A DNA stretch of 57,984 nt from Candidatus Sulfotelmatobacter kueseliae (lineage in GTDB: Bacteria; Acidobacteriota; Terriglobia; Terriglobales; Acidobacteriaceae), in assembly GCA_900290255.1 (NCBI GenBank), contig OMOD01000057.1, positions 10,604 through 68,587 of the forward strand, read 5' to 3'. Shown in pieces: positions 1-7,137 of this stretch. The notes below the pieces were generated by a model that worked only from the letters and a program-made list of their open reading frames with translations, had not been told where the DNA came from and did not search any database. The position numbers were made by a program, and so were the translations under genes. Position 1 is the stretch's first letter, and each line of letters starts with the position of its first letter.

Positions 1-229
1 TTCCAGCCGCGCCGCCGTGGCCCGCCTGAAAATTGGGGCTTCAGCCCCTGGGGGCAAACGCGTCGCCTTCTTCCTTTCTAACACCACCGGATGCTTCCAA
101 ACGGCTCACGCAAGCGGTGAAAGCCGGACTTTTTTTGGCCGTGTCGGCGCGGCTGGAAGGCGTGCCCTTTCAAAACCCTATTAACTCTTGTGAATAATCC
201 GGGCTAACCGTCCCCACAGGAAGAAAGTT
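1..229. repeat. Spacer at window start with inverted repeat and small hairpin
   Basis: No gene is visible here. Bases 1-14 are a perfect 14-bp inverted match to 145-158, so the stretch can fold into one long stem. A short palindrome (GGGGCT-TC-AGCCCC) sits at 35-48. Its GGGCTT..AGCCCC core resembles the palindromes at 24019-24032 and 34271-34283. A run of seven T follows a GC-rich segment near 130-137. The spacer lies downstream of the minus-strand epimerase gene, so it could hold that operon's terminator, but I cannot assign one. Confidence 0.45.
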
Positions 230-1291
230 TCATTTGCTTGTGGCGTTATTCCGAAAGCTGTCCGCGAACGCGTCGGCAATCGTGTAGCGAATCACGTCCT
301 CGTACTCCGGCCCCAGGAAACGCCGCAGGCGCTCGGTGTTCATGATGTATTGGCCGCTCATGTAGGGAACCGCTTCCGGCGGAATGGCCGAGATCTGCTG
401 CCACCACAGAAATTTCAGCACCTGCCGCATCGCCCATTTTCCGGGCACGCGAATCAGCTTGGCCCGCGCCATCTCGACGCATCGGCCGAAGGTGAGCGGC
501 TCGCCGCGCCCGGCAACGTTCAGCACCGTCAGCCGCTGCGTCTCCGGTTCGCGCTGCAGGATGTGCCGGATCACCCGCGCCATGTCATCCACATGGATGA
601 ATTGAATTTTGTTGTCGAGATATTGCTGCCCGCGCGGCAACATACACGGCAGGCGCTTACCCTCCCGCCGCATCTTTTCCGCCCGCGCGCCCTTGCCGTC
701 CGGAGTGCCGTGGAAGGCTCCCATCAAGTAGTTCTCTACGCTGGCGCCGGCAAAAATGTGCGGCCGCAGAATGTAGCTGCTGCATCCGCGCAGCGCGGGC
801 GAACGCTGCTGCACCACTTCATCCGACTCTTTCTTGTGGATGGCGTAAGGCAGGGTGTGCGCGGCCAGAGGTGATTCCTCCGTCACCGCGCCGGGTAGAT
901 TCGGCCCGTAGGCCGAAACGCTGCTGGGAAAGATGAACTGCTTAACCCCGTCATCGGTGGTGCGGTTGGCCTCAGTCACGGCCTCCATCACGCGCGCCGT
1001 CCCGGCCACATTGATCTGCCACATGCGCTCGAGGTCGAGCACGCCGGTGCGCACCGGGTCAATCACGAAGGCGAGGTGAACCACCGCGCAGGCGTGGGTG
1101 TCGCGCAGCAATTCGTACATGGCCCGGGTCGACGATTCTTGCCCCAGGTCCAGGCGCTCAAATCGCAGCTCAGAATCGGTCTGGGGCGGAGCCATGTCCA
1201 CCCCGATCACCGAGTAACTTCCCAGCAGAGGAAGCAGCCTGGATCCCAGGTTGCCCGAAATGCCCGTAACTACAACGACCGGTTTCGCCAT
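230..1291 (-). CDS. NAD-dependent epimerase/dehydratase (extended SDR)
   Basis: This 353-residue protein has a Rossmann fold of the extended short-chain dehydrogenase family. The dinucleotide motif TGISGNLG is at residues 9-16. The conserved serines of PSSVSAYG are at about 122-129, and the catalytic YxxxK pair is Y149/K153. Members of this family usually act on nucleotide sugars or related carbonyl substrates; the substrate cannot be read from the sequence. Its ATG overlaps the stop of the upstream prolyl isomerase gene by one base (TGATG), so the two are probably translationally coupled. The combination of an epimerase with a periplasmic foldase has no obvious joint pathway. Confidence 0.85.
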   Translation of the reverse strand: MAKPVVVVTGISGNLGSRLLPLLGSYSVIGVDMAPPQTDSELRFERLDLGQESSTRAMYELLRDTHACAVVHLAFVIDPVRTGVLDLERMWQINVAGTARVMEAVTEANRTTDDGVKQFIFPSSVSAYGPNLPGAVTEESPLAAHTLPYAIHKKESDEVVQQRSPALRGCSSYILRPHIFAGASVENYLMGAFHGTPDGKGARAEKMRREGKRLPCMLPRGQQYLDNKIQFIHVDDMARVIRHILQREPETQRLTVLNVAGRGEPLTFGRCVEMARAKLIRVPGKWAMRQVLKFLWWQQISAIPPEAVPYMSGQYIMNTERLRRFLGPEYEDVIRYTIADAFADSFRNNATSK

Positions 1292-2541
1292 CAGTTCGGT
1301 TTCGCGGCCGGCGGTGGCGCGGGGGCTTGTGCCGGAGGCGCAGTCTGCATCTGTGGCGAAGGTTGTTGTCCAATTCCGCCCTGCGGTGCTGGTGCCACCG
1401 GTGCGTTCGGAGCAGGCGCCATTCTCGGAGGGGGCATGCGCGGAGCCCCTGGCATGCCGGCTTGCTCCGGACCAAAGTAGGCGTCGTTCTTTTCCACGGT
1501 GAACGAATTATTGATCTTGTCCATCGCCTCGCGCTGGCGCTGGCCCTGCAGGGTGCGGCGGATTTCGTCCTTCACCTGATCGAGCGAAAGCTGTTCCTTG
1601 CTCTTCACCTTGTAAATGTAGTGTCCGCCCGCATCATTGATCACCTGCGAGACTTCGCCTGGCTTGAGGTCGAAGACCGAGACGTGAGCCGGGGGCAGGC
1701 CCGTGCGTCGCACGTTGGGCATGCTGACGGTGGGAGATTGAATCTTCATGCCCGCAGCGTCGAAGGCTTCTTTTTGCAGTTGGGTGAAGTCCTCGCCCGC
1801 GGCGGCCCGGGCACGCAGGCTCTCGGCCAGCTTGCTCATCGCCTCCTCATTCGCTTCCTGCTTGGCTTTCTCCTCGGCCTGCTTGGCTTTCATCTGCTCC
1901 TCGGTCGGCTTTTCGTCCTTCTTTTCTTCTTCCTTGGCTTCAGCCTCCGCCTGCTTGGTGCGCGGCACAAACATCCGCTCCAGGCTGTATTGCTCGTAAG
2001 CTTCCGGATTCTTCTTGTAATAGTCGGTGATAGCTCCCTCGGGGACGTTGGCGGCGTCTTCCTGAACCTTCTGCTGCAACCCGCTGGTCAGGATCTGCAT
2101 TTTCGCGAATTTCATCATCTCGGCGAATTGCGGAGTCTTGTCTATGCCTTGCTTTTTGGCCTCGTTCGACCAGGCGATGAACATGGGAATACGACCGGCT
2201 ATGTTTCTCTTCGCCTGAGGATTGGCATTGGGAATAGCTTTGAGCAGCGTCTCGAACTCGGCTTTGGTGATAACCGTTTTGCAGTCGGCCGGCGGAGTTT
2301 TGGCCGCTGCCGCGGGCTTCGCCGCCGTTCCCTTGGCCGCGGTTGTCTTCGGCTGCGGCGCACATACGCCCTTGACCGTGATCACCGGCGCATTGTCGGG
2401 AACCGAGGCGGAGGTATCTGCCTGGGCCGCTGGCGGTTTGTCTGCGCCCGGAGCCGGTGGCGCCGGCCGAGGCGTGCCCGGTGCCGCCTGTCCCCAAGAT
2501 AACGTCCCCAATAAGACACACAGCAGCCAGCCCTTGCGCAT
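1291..2541 (-). CDS. Secreted parvulin-type peptidylprolyl isomerase (PrsA/SurA-like)
   Basis: This 416-residue exported foldase begins with a signal peptide at about residues 1-19, then a Pro/Ala-rich linker. A SurA-N-like helical part at about 90-180 includes the phrase ITKAEFETLL. The parvulin domain spans roughly 185-315, ending in the GEVSQVINDAGGHYIYKV segment that is typical of rotamase domains. It is interrupted by a highly charged Lys/Glu helix at about 196-235. The tail from 361 is rich in Pro, Met and Gln. It probably assists folding of periplasmic or outer-membrane proteins. It is the first gene of a two-gene minus-strand unit with the epimerase. Confidence 0.85.
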   Translation of the reverse strand: MRKGWLLCVLLGTLSWGQAAPGTPRPAPPAPGADKPPAAQADTSASVPDNAPVITVKGVCAPQPKTTAAKGTAAKPAAAAKTPPADCKTVITKAEFETLLKAIPNANPQAKRNIAGRIPMFIAWSNEAKKQGIDKTPQFAEMMKFAKMQILTSGLQQKVQEDAANVPEGAITDYYKKNPEAYEQYSLERMFVPRTKQAEAEAKEEEKKDEKPTEEQMKAKQAEEKAKQEANEEAMSKLAESLRARAAAGEDFTQLQKEAFDAAGMKIQSPTVSMPNVRRTGLPPAHVSVFDLKPGEVSQVINDAGGHYIYKVKSKEQLSLDQVKDEIRRTLQGQRQREAMDKINNSFTVEKNDAYFGPEQAGMPGAPRMPPPRMAPAPNAPVAPAPQGGIGQQPSPQMQTAPPAQAPAPPPAAKPN

Positions 2542-2858
2542 AAACCGTTTCCTCCAGGATTAGTCCGTCACAGAATTCAAAAACGCCAAGCAACAAATCC
2601 TAGCACAACGCGGAGTTTAACCGCGCCTTTGAACGGAGGGTAGTCGTGCATCTCGAGTTCCGCGGACGATTCCTTCGCGACCTTCGCGGTCTAAAGGTCT
2701 TCTACCGCAAAGATCGCTAAGAAAGGCCGCGAAGTCCGCAAAACAGCGCGGCGTAGTCGAGATCCTAAGACTGCACCACTATCGAACCCAGCAGATGCTT
2801 GAGCGCGCGCCTCGAATTTGCTTTGGCGCATCCGGCTCCGAGCGGCGATAATGCCAGC
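2542..2858. repeat. Spacer with word-hairpin (ACCGCAAAG/CTTCGCGGT type)
   Basis: This 317-base divergent spacer separates the prolyl isomerase gene (minus) from the cation transporter gene (plus). At 2672-2690 the word CTTCGCG(A/G) is repeated. At 2704-2734 its complement appears as ACCGCAAAG..GGCCGCGAAG, separated by an AAAGGTCTTCT loop. The same word family recurs at 16677-16763, and one arm recurs at about 11127-11145. Promoters for both flanking genes should lie here, but I see no convincing -35/-10 pair. Confidence 0.6.
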
Positions 2859-4289
2859 ATGTCGGCAAGCCCGGCCATTTCTTCCGCGGAGTCCATGCGG
2901 GCCGAGAAGCGCGCGGCTGCGGGCAACTCCGTTCTGGCTGCGGTTGTCATCACCGCCTTGAAGACGGTGGTCGGATTCACCACCGGCAGTCTCGGCATTC
3001 TCTCCGAAGCTGCCCACTCCGGGCTGGATCTGATCGCCGCCTTGCTTACCTACTTTTCCGTCCGAGTTTCCGACAAGCCGGCAGATGCCGACCATCAGTA
3101 CGGGCATGGCAAGATCGAGAACTTCTCTGCGTTTGTGGAGACCGGCCTGCTGCTGATTACCTGCGTGTGGATCGTTTATGAGGCGGTGCTCCGTCTCTTT
3201 TTCCGGCGCATTGAAATCGATCCCACGATCCCCGCTTTTGCCGTGATGCTGTTTTCCATGGCAGTGGACTGGTGGCGTTCGCGCGTGCTTGGCCGCATCG
3301 CTCGCAAATACGACAGCCAGGCGCTGGAAGCCGACGCCCTGCATTTTTCCACGGACATCTGGTCCGCCGGCGTGGTCGTCCTGGGCCTGCTGCTGGTTCT
3401 GGCCGGACGTGCGTATCGCGTGGATTGGCTGAGCGATTCCGACCCGATTGCAGCACTATTGGTAGCTGCCGCAGTTGTTTCCGTGAGCTGGCGGCTGGCC
3501 CGGCGCACAGTTGATGCTTTGCTCGACGCCGCTCCGCCCGGCGTTCGTTCCCAGATTCAGGACGTAGTCTCGCGCGTGGACGGCATCCTCGAAGTGGACC
3601 GCATTCGCATCCGCCGTGCCGGAAACCGCTATTTCGCCGATTTGACCGTAGGCCTGGCGCGCCGCGTAACCTTCCAGCGCTCGGGCCAGGTCGCCGCCGC
3701 GGTCACGGATGCGGTTCACCGCATTCTGCCCAATGCCGACGTGACCGTCCAGCCGCTCCCACGCGCCCAGCGGTCGGAAAACATCTTCGACCGCATTCGT
3801 GCCGTAGCTACCCAGAGAAACCTCAACGTCCATGACATCAGCGTGCAGGATCTGGCCGGACGCCTGCACGTCGAACAGCACATCGAGCTGGACGAGCGCA
3901 TGACGCTCAAGCAGGCTCACGATCAGGTGACTGAACTGGAAGCCGGCCTGCAACGCGATGTGCCGGAGATTTCCAGCATCCTCACTCACATCGAGAGCGA
4001 GCCGGCCACCATCGAGAGGTCGGAAGAACTGGTCAGCGATGCCGTACTCGTCCAGCGCCTGAAGGCCGCGGCCGCGCACTTTCCCGAGATTCTCGACGTG
4101 CACGAATTTGTGATCAAGCGCGTGCGTGGTCGCCTGTACATCTCCTGCCACTGCACGCTGTCCGATGATCTGTCGCTGGCCCGCGTGCACGACATTCAGA
4201 CCGAGTTGGAAATCCGCTTCAAACAGGACGCGCCCGAGCTGTTCCGTGTGCTGATTCATCCCGAACCGAGCACCGACAACAGAAGATAG
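2859..4289 (+). CDS. Cation diffusion facilitator (CDF) transporter with expanded C-terminus
   Basis: This inner-membrane divalent metal/proton antiporter of the CDF family shows the paired intramembrane metal-site motifs: HSGLD at residues 53-57 in TM2 and HFSTD at 162-166 in TM5. The HQYGHGKIE loop is also present. At 476 residues it is much longer than the usual 300. The cytosolic part after about residue 227 holds what look like three successive CDF C-terminal domains (about 229-305, 306-385 and 390-470), the first two each ending in a V.P or I.SEP turn. I chose the ATG at 2859; an in-frame TTG at 2799 would add 20 unlikely residues. Zn, Fe, Mn or Co are all possible substrates. Confidence 0.88.
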   Translation: MSASPAISSAESMRAEKRAAAGNSVLAAVVITALKTVVGFTTGSLGILSEAAHSGLDLIAALLTYFSVRVSDKPADADHQYGHGKIENFSAFVETGLLLITCVWIVYEAVLRLFFRRIEIDPTIPAFAVMLFSMAVDWWRSRVLGRIARKYDSQALEADALHFSTDIWSAGVVVLGLLLVLAGRAYRVDWLSDSDPIAALLVAAAVVSVSWRLARRTVDALLDAAPPGVRSQIQDVVSRVDGILEVDRIRIRRAGNRYFADLTVGLARRVTFQRSGQVAAAVTDAVHRILPNADVTVQPLPRAQRSENIFDRIRAVATQRNLNVHDISVQDLAGRLHVEQHIELDERMTLKQAHDQVTELEAGLQRDVPEISSILTHIESEPATIERSEELVSDAVLVQRLKAAAAHFPEILDVHEFVIKRVRGRLYISCHCTLSDDLSLARVHDIQTELEIRFKQDAPELFRVLIHPEPSTDNRR

Positions 4290-4343
4290 GCGATCATGTG
4301 CAAGAACAGTGACATGTGTCACAGACCGGAATGCGTCAGCTGT

Positions 4344-4380
4344 GAAATTGTTGATTGTTGATTTTTGATTGTTGAATGGA
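4344..4380. repeat. Left word-repeat arm before four-helix-bundle gene
   Basis: The word TTGATTGT (with a TTGATTTTTGATTGTT variant) is repeated. It is the inverted counterpart of the arm at 4747-4783, so the pair brackets the four-helix-bundle gene. The same word occurs at 9562-9590 and 9641-9680. Confidence 0.7.
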
Positions 4381-4388
4381 GAGACGCA

Positions 4389-4799
4389 ATGGAGCACCCA
4401 TCTGCGGACTTGAAGGAGCGCACCAAGAAGTTCGCCCTGCGCATTATACGGGTCGTCCGCTCCTTGCCGCCCGGACTTGAAGGTCGCATGATCGGAAAAC
4501 AGCTGCTCCGGTCAGGGACTTCAGTGGCAGCTAACTACCGGGCAGTCTGCCGGGCTCGTTCCCGCCCAGAGTTCTTGGCCAAGCTGGCCATCGTCATTGA
4601 AAAGGCGGACGAAACAGCGTTCTGGCTGGAACTACTGACTGATGCCGGATTGATTGCCGAAGCCAAACTGAAAGACCTGCAATCGGAAGCGAACCAACTG
4701 GTGGCGATTTTCAACGCCTCCCGAACCACAGCGAAGAAGGGTGTTCATTCAACAATCAACAATCAAAAATCAACAATTCCTGACAAAAAGGCATCATGA
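4389..4799 (+). CDS. Four-helix-bundle protein (S23/IVP, Avd-like family)
   Basis: This 136-residue, all-helical protein of the 23S rRNA intervening-sequence family (TIGR02436 type) carries the family phrases IGKQLLRSGTSVAANYRA and KLAIVIEKADETAFWLELL. Relatives include ORFs in 23S rRNA intervening sequences and the Avd accessory protein of diversity-generating retroelements; no reverse transcriptase is visible in this window. I start it at the ATG at 4389; the upstream in-frame TTG at 4365 lies inside the left word-repeat arm. The last residues (about STINNQKST) are encoded by the right word-repeat arm. The stop overlaps the OsmC start (ATGA). Function here is unknown. Confidence 0.8.
   Translation: MEHPSADLKERTKKFALRIIRVVRSLPPGLEGRMIGKQLLRSGTSVAANYRAVCRARSRPEFLAKLAIVIEKADETAFWLELLTDAGLIAEAKLKDLQSEANQLVAIFNASRTTAKKGVHSTINNQKSTIPDKKAS
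4747..4783. repeat. Right word-repeat arm, inside the 3' end of the four-helix-bundle gene
   Basis: CAACAATCAA words are repeated in the orientation opposite to 4344-4380. Unlike most such arms in the window it is translated, forming the C-terminal tail of the four-helix-bundle protein. Confidence 0.7.
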
Positions 4800-5197
4800 T
4801 TACTGCTAAAGCTTTCTGGACCGACAACGAGCGCTACATCGGCGAGGCCGGCTCGCGCCATGCCGTCGTCATGGACACCGCTTCCGAGAAAACCGCCAAC
4901 ACTCCGATGGAGCTTGTGCTGATCGCTCTCTGCGGATGCACAGCGTCAGACGTGGTCGGCATTCTGCGCAAGAAACGCGAGCCTTTCACCCATCTCGAAG
5001 TGCGTGCCGAAGCCGAGCGCACCACGAGCTACCCGGCCGTCTACACCGAAATCAAGCTGGTCTATCGCGTCGGTGGTAAGGTATCGGCGAAGGCGATGGA
5101 AGATGCGGTGCGCCTGTCGAAAGAAAAGTATTGCTCGGTCTCGGCCATGCTGGAAAAGACCGCCAAGATTACTTTTGCGATCGAGCACACCGAGTAG
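4796..5197 (+). CDS. OsmC-family peroxiredoxin-like protein
   Basis: This 133-residue OsmC/Ohr-superfamily protein has the two redox-active cysteines expected of the family: C48 in the LCGCTASDVV helix and C113 in EKYCSVSAML. E39 precedes the first helix. Family members reduce organic hydroperoxides with thiol help; the YhfA/OsmC branch has a wider, less certain substrate range. An extra Cys (C46) lies two residues before the peroxidatic one. The ATG overlaps the stop of the four-helix-bundle gene. The next gene encodes a CxxC thiol protein, which could supply electrons, but that is only suggested by adjacency. Confidence 0.85.
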   Translation: MITAKAFWTDNERYIGEAGSRHAVVMDTASEKTANTPMELVLIALCGCTASDVVGILRKKREPFTHLEVRAEAERTTSYPAVYTEIKLVYRVGGKVSAKAMEDAVRLSKEKYCSVSAMLEKTAKITFAIEHTE

Positions 5198-5268
5198 ACT
5201 GAAAGGCGGTGGAGATTCGGAATCGCAAATTCAGCGCCTGAAGGCGCAATGATTAACGCAGTGCTTAT

Positions 5269-5313
5269 GGTATGCCCTTTGACTCCGCTCAGGGCAGGCT
5301 CTGAAGGCATACC
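5269..5313. terminator. Palindrome between osmC-like and glutaredoxin-like genes
   Basis: GGTATGCC at the left pairs with GGCATACC at the right around an inner CTCAGGGCAGGCTCTGA core. It lies in the 143-base gap after the OsmC-family gene. It could stop transcription or be another dispersed repeat; there is no clear T-run. Confidence 0.4.
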
Positions 5314-5340
5314 CTGATACGACCCGTAGTTGCACGAATC

Positions 5341-5619
5341 ATGCCCCCCCGCATCGTGTTTTTCACCCAGCCCGGCTGCCTCTCTTGCGAACTGATGAAG
5401 GTGTTTCTGGAGGCAAAGCAAATCGCCTTCGAGGAGCGCGACATCAGCGCCGACCCGGAAGCCCGCCGTGCCATGATGGAGCAACACGGCAGCTGCGAAA
5501 CGCCCACGCTTGTGGTTTTCTCGGGCGAGGGACAGCAAGTCGTTGTCGGCTTTGATCCCGCGCGGCTTGACCAGTTGCTCGACTCGGCCCCATCATCGGA
5601 CGCGGGGACTGAAACCTGA
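5341..5619 (+). CDS. Glutaredoxin-like thioredoxin-fold protein
   Basis: This 92-residue thioredoxin-fold protein carries a CLSC (CxxC) active site at residues 13-16, a cis-Pro in ETPTLVVF, and the C-terminal GFDPARLDQLL helix typical of bacterial glutaredoxin-like (NrdH/YruB type) proteins. It probably reduces disulfides in the cytoplasm. The C-terminal dozen residues (SAPSSDAGTET) are a non-conserved tail. It sits between the OsmC-family peroxidase and a DMT transporter. The ATG is unambiguous. Confidence 0.8.
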   Translation: MPPRIVFFTQPGCLSCELMKVFLEAKQIAFEERDISADPEARRAMMEQHGSCETPTLVVFSGEGQQVVVGFDPARLDQLLDSAPSSDAGTET

Positions 5620-5654
5620 ACTCCGGCAATCCCAGTCAGAGCACAGCGCATCCG

Positions 5655-6620
5655 TTGCGCGGATATGTGTTCATCGCCTCCGCGGTTTTTTTGTGGGGGG
5701 TATCCGCCGTTCTCGGCCGCGCGGTTTTCACCGGAAGATTGCCCCTGGCCGGAGAAGCGCTCCATCCCATCGATCCGCTCATCCTGTCCCAAACGCGGAC
5801 TTCGTTTTCCTTGCTGGTGCTGCTGCCCATCCTGGCAAGCCGGCGCGGAGGGCAAGGCATCAGGCTCCCGGCGCGCGATCTCGTGCAATGTCTCGTGCTC
5901 GGCATGCTGGGCGTGGCGGCGTCGAATTACTTCTACTACGTCGCCATTCAGAGAACGAGTGTCGCCATCGCCATCATCGTGCAATACACGGCGCCAGTCT
6001 GGGTGCTGCTCTATGTGGTGGCCCGCGGTCAGCAGAAGCTCACGCTGCAGAAAGTCGCTGCCGTCGCCGTCGCGCTCACGGGAATCGCCCTGACGATTGG
6101 GATTATCGGCGGGAGAATGATCGGTGGAAAATCCAGCTCCCTTCGCCTCGATTCCTATGGTTTCATCGCGGCTTTCCTGGCGTCACTCTCGTTCGCTTTT
6201 TACAACCTCGGCGGACACCGCATCCTTGCCCGCTATGACCGCTGGCGCGTGCTGGTCTGGGTCTTGCTTTCAGCGGCTGTTTTCTGGCTCGTCGTCAATC
6301 CGCCATGGAAGATCGCTGCCATCCACTACACACTCCCGCAGTGGACATTTCTGTTTGTCTTTTCCATGATCTCGGTGCTGGGCGCGTTCTCGCTTTACTT
6401 TCTTGGCCTGCAACATCTCGAGCCGAGCCGCGCCATTATCGTCAGTTGCCTGGAGCCCGTGTTCTCGATCCTGCTGGCCGCCGCATTTCTCAGTGAGGGC
6501 GTACGCCCCATTCAGACCTTGGGAATCGTTCTGGTGCTGGCCGCGATTGTGATCGTACAAATGCCGGCGCGAGAGCGGGCCGGGGCGGAAAAATCTGTCG
6601 TGGTTGAGCCGATCGAATAA
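5655..6620 (+). CDS. DMT-superfamily (EamA) transporter
   Basis: This 321-residue inner-membrane protein is predicted to have about ten transmembrane helices in two EamA repeats. The first starts with FIASAVFLWGVSAVLGRAVF; the second ends with SCLEPVFSILLAAAFLSEG, the signature second-repeat phrase of RhaT/YdcZ-type exporters. Its substrate, a metabolite or amino acid, is unknown. The start is a TTG at 5655, 36 bases after the glutaredoxin-like stop; I see no better in-frame ATG that keeps TM1. The short cytosolic tail is charged. Confidence 0.82.
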   Translation: MRGYVFIASAVFLWGVSAVLGRAVFTGRLPLAGEALHPIDPLILSQTRTSFSLLVLLPILASRRGGQGIRLPARDLVQCLVLGMLGVAASNYFYYVAIQRTSVAIAIIVQYTAPVWVLLYVVARGQQKLTLQKVAAVAVALTGIALTIGIIGGRMIGGKSSSLRLDSYGFIAAFLASLSFAFYNLGGHRILARYDRWRVLVWVLLSAAVFWLVVNPPWKIAAIHYTLPQWTFLFVFSMISVLGAFSLYFLGLQHLEPSRAIIVSCLEPVFSILLAAAFLSEGVRPIQTLGIVLVLAAIVIVQMPARERAGAEKSVVVEPIE

Positions 6621-6681
6621 GAACACTCCGTTGCCACCAGTCCGCGGCGCCTGCTACGATCACTTCGCTTTCCACGCAGGA

Positions 6682-7137
6682 ATGGAGACTTCAATCCGCA
6701 TCGCCGCCGCCGCACCCGAAGACTACGAATGGTGCGCCCGCGTGATGGCCTCCACCGAGCCTTGGATCACTCTGGGCCGCGACCTCGCCGGATGCCGCGA
6801 GGCGCTGGGCCGTTCGGGCACGGAGGTCTTTGTCGCGCGGGAGAAAGATCTGCCGGTCGGCTTTATCCTGCTTGCGCCTTACGGCCTGGCGGGCTCGCCT
6901 TACGTCGCTTCCATCGCAGTGGACGCTGCGGCGCGGGGTCGAGGCCTCGGATCGCAACTGCTGCGCTTCGCCGAGCAGCGTTACGCCGAGAGAAAGCACC
7001 TCTTCCTGCTGGTGTCGTCGTTCAATGAGCGGGCGCAACAACTCTATCGGCGCCACGGCTACGAGTTCGTGGGCGAACTGAAGGACTATGTCGTACCGGG
7101 GCATTCGGAACTGATCTTCCACAAGAGGCTTTCGTGA
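6682..7137 (+). CDS. GNAT-family N-acetyltransferase
   Basis: This 151-residue acetyl-CoA-dependent acyltransferase shows motif A clearly: VASIAVDAAARGRGLGSQLL, with the RGRGLG pyrophosphate-binding turn. The C-terminal part RAQQLYRRHGYEFVGEL is the usual motif B. The acceptor is unknown. I chose the ATG at 6682; an upstream in-frame TTG at 6604 overlaps the transporter gene and adds 26 atypical residues. The stop overlaps the GTG start of the MFS transporter (GTGA), so the pair is coupled. Confidence 0.85.
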   Translation: METSIRIAAAAPEDYEWCARVMASTEPWITLGRDLAGCREALGRSGTEVFVAREKDLPVGFILLAPYGLAGSPYVASIAVDAAARGRGLGSQLLRFAEQRYAERKHLFLLVSSFNERAQQLYRRHGYEFVGELKDYVVPGHSELIFHKRLS

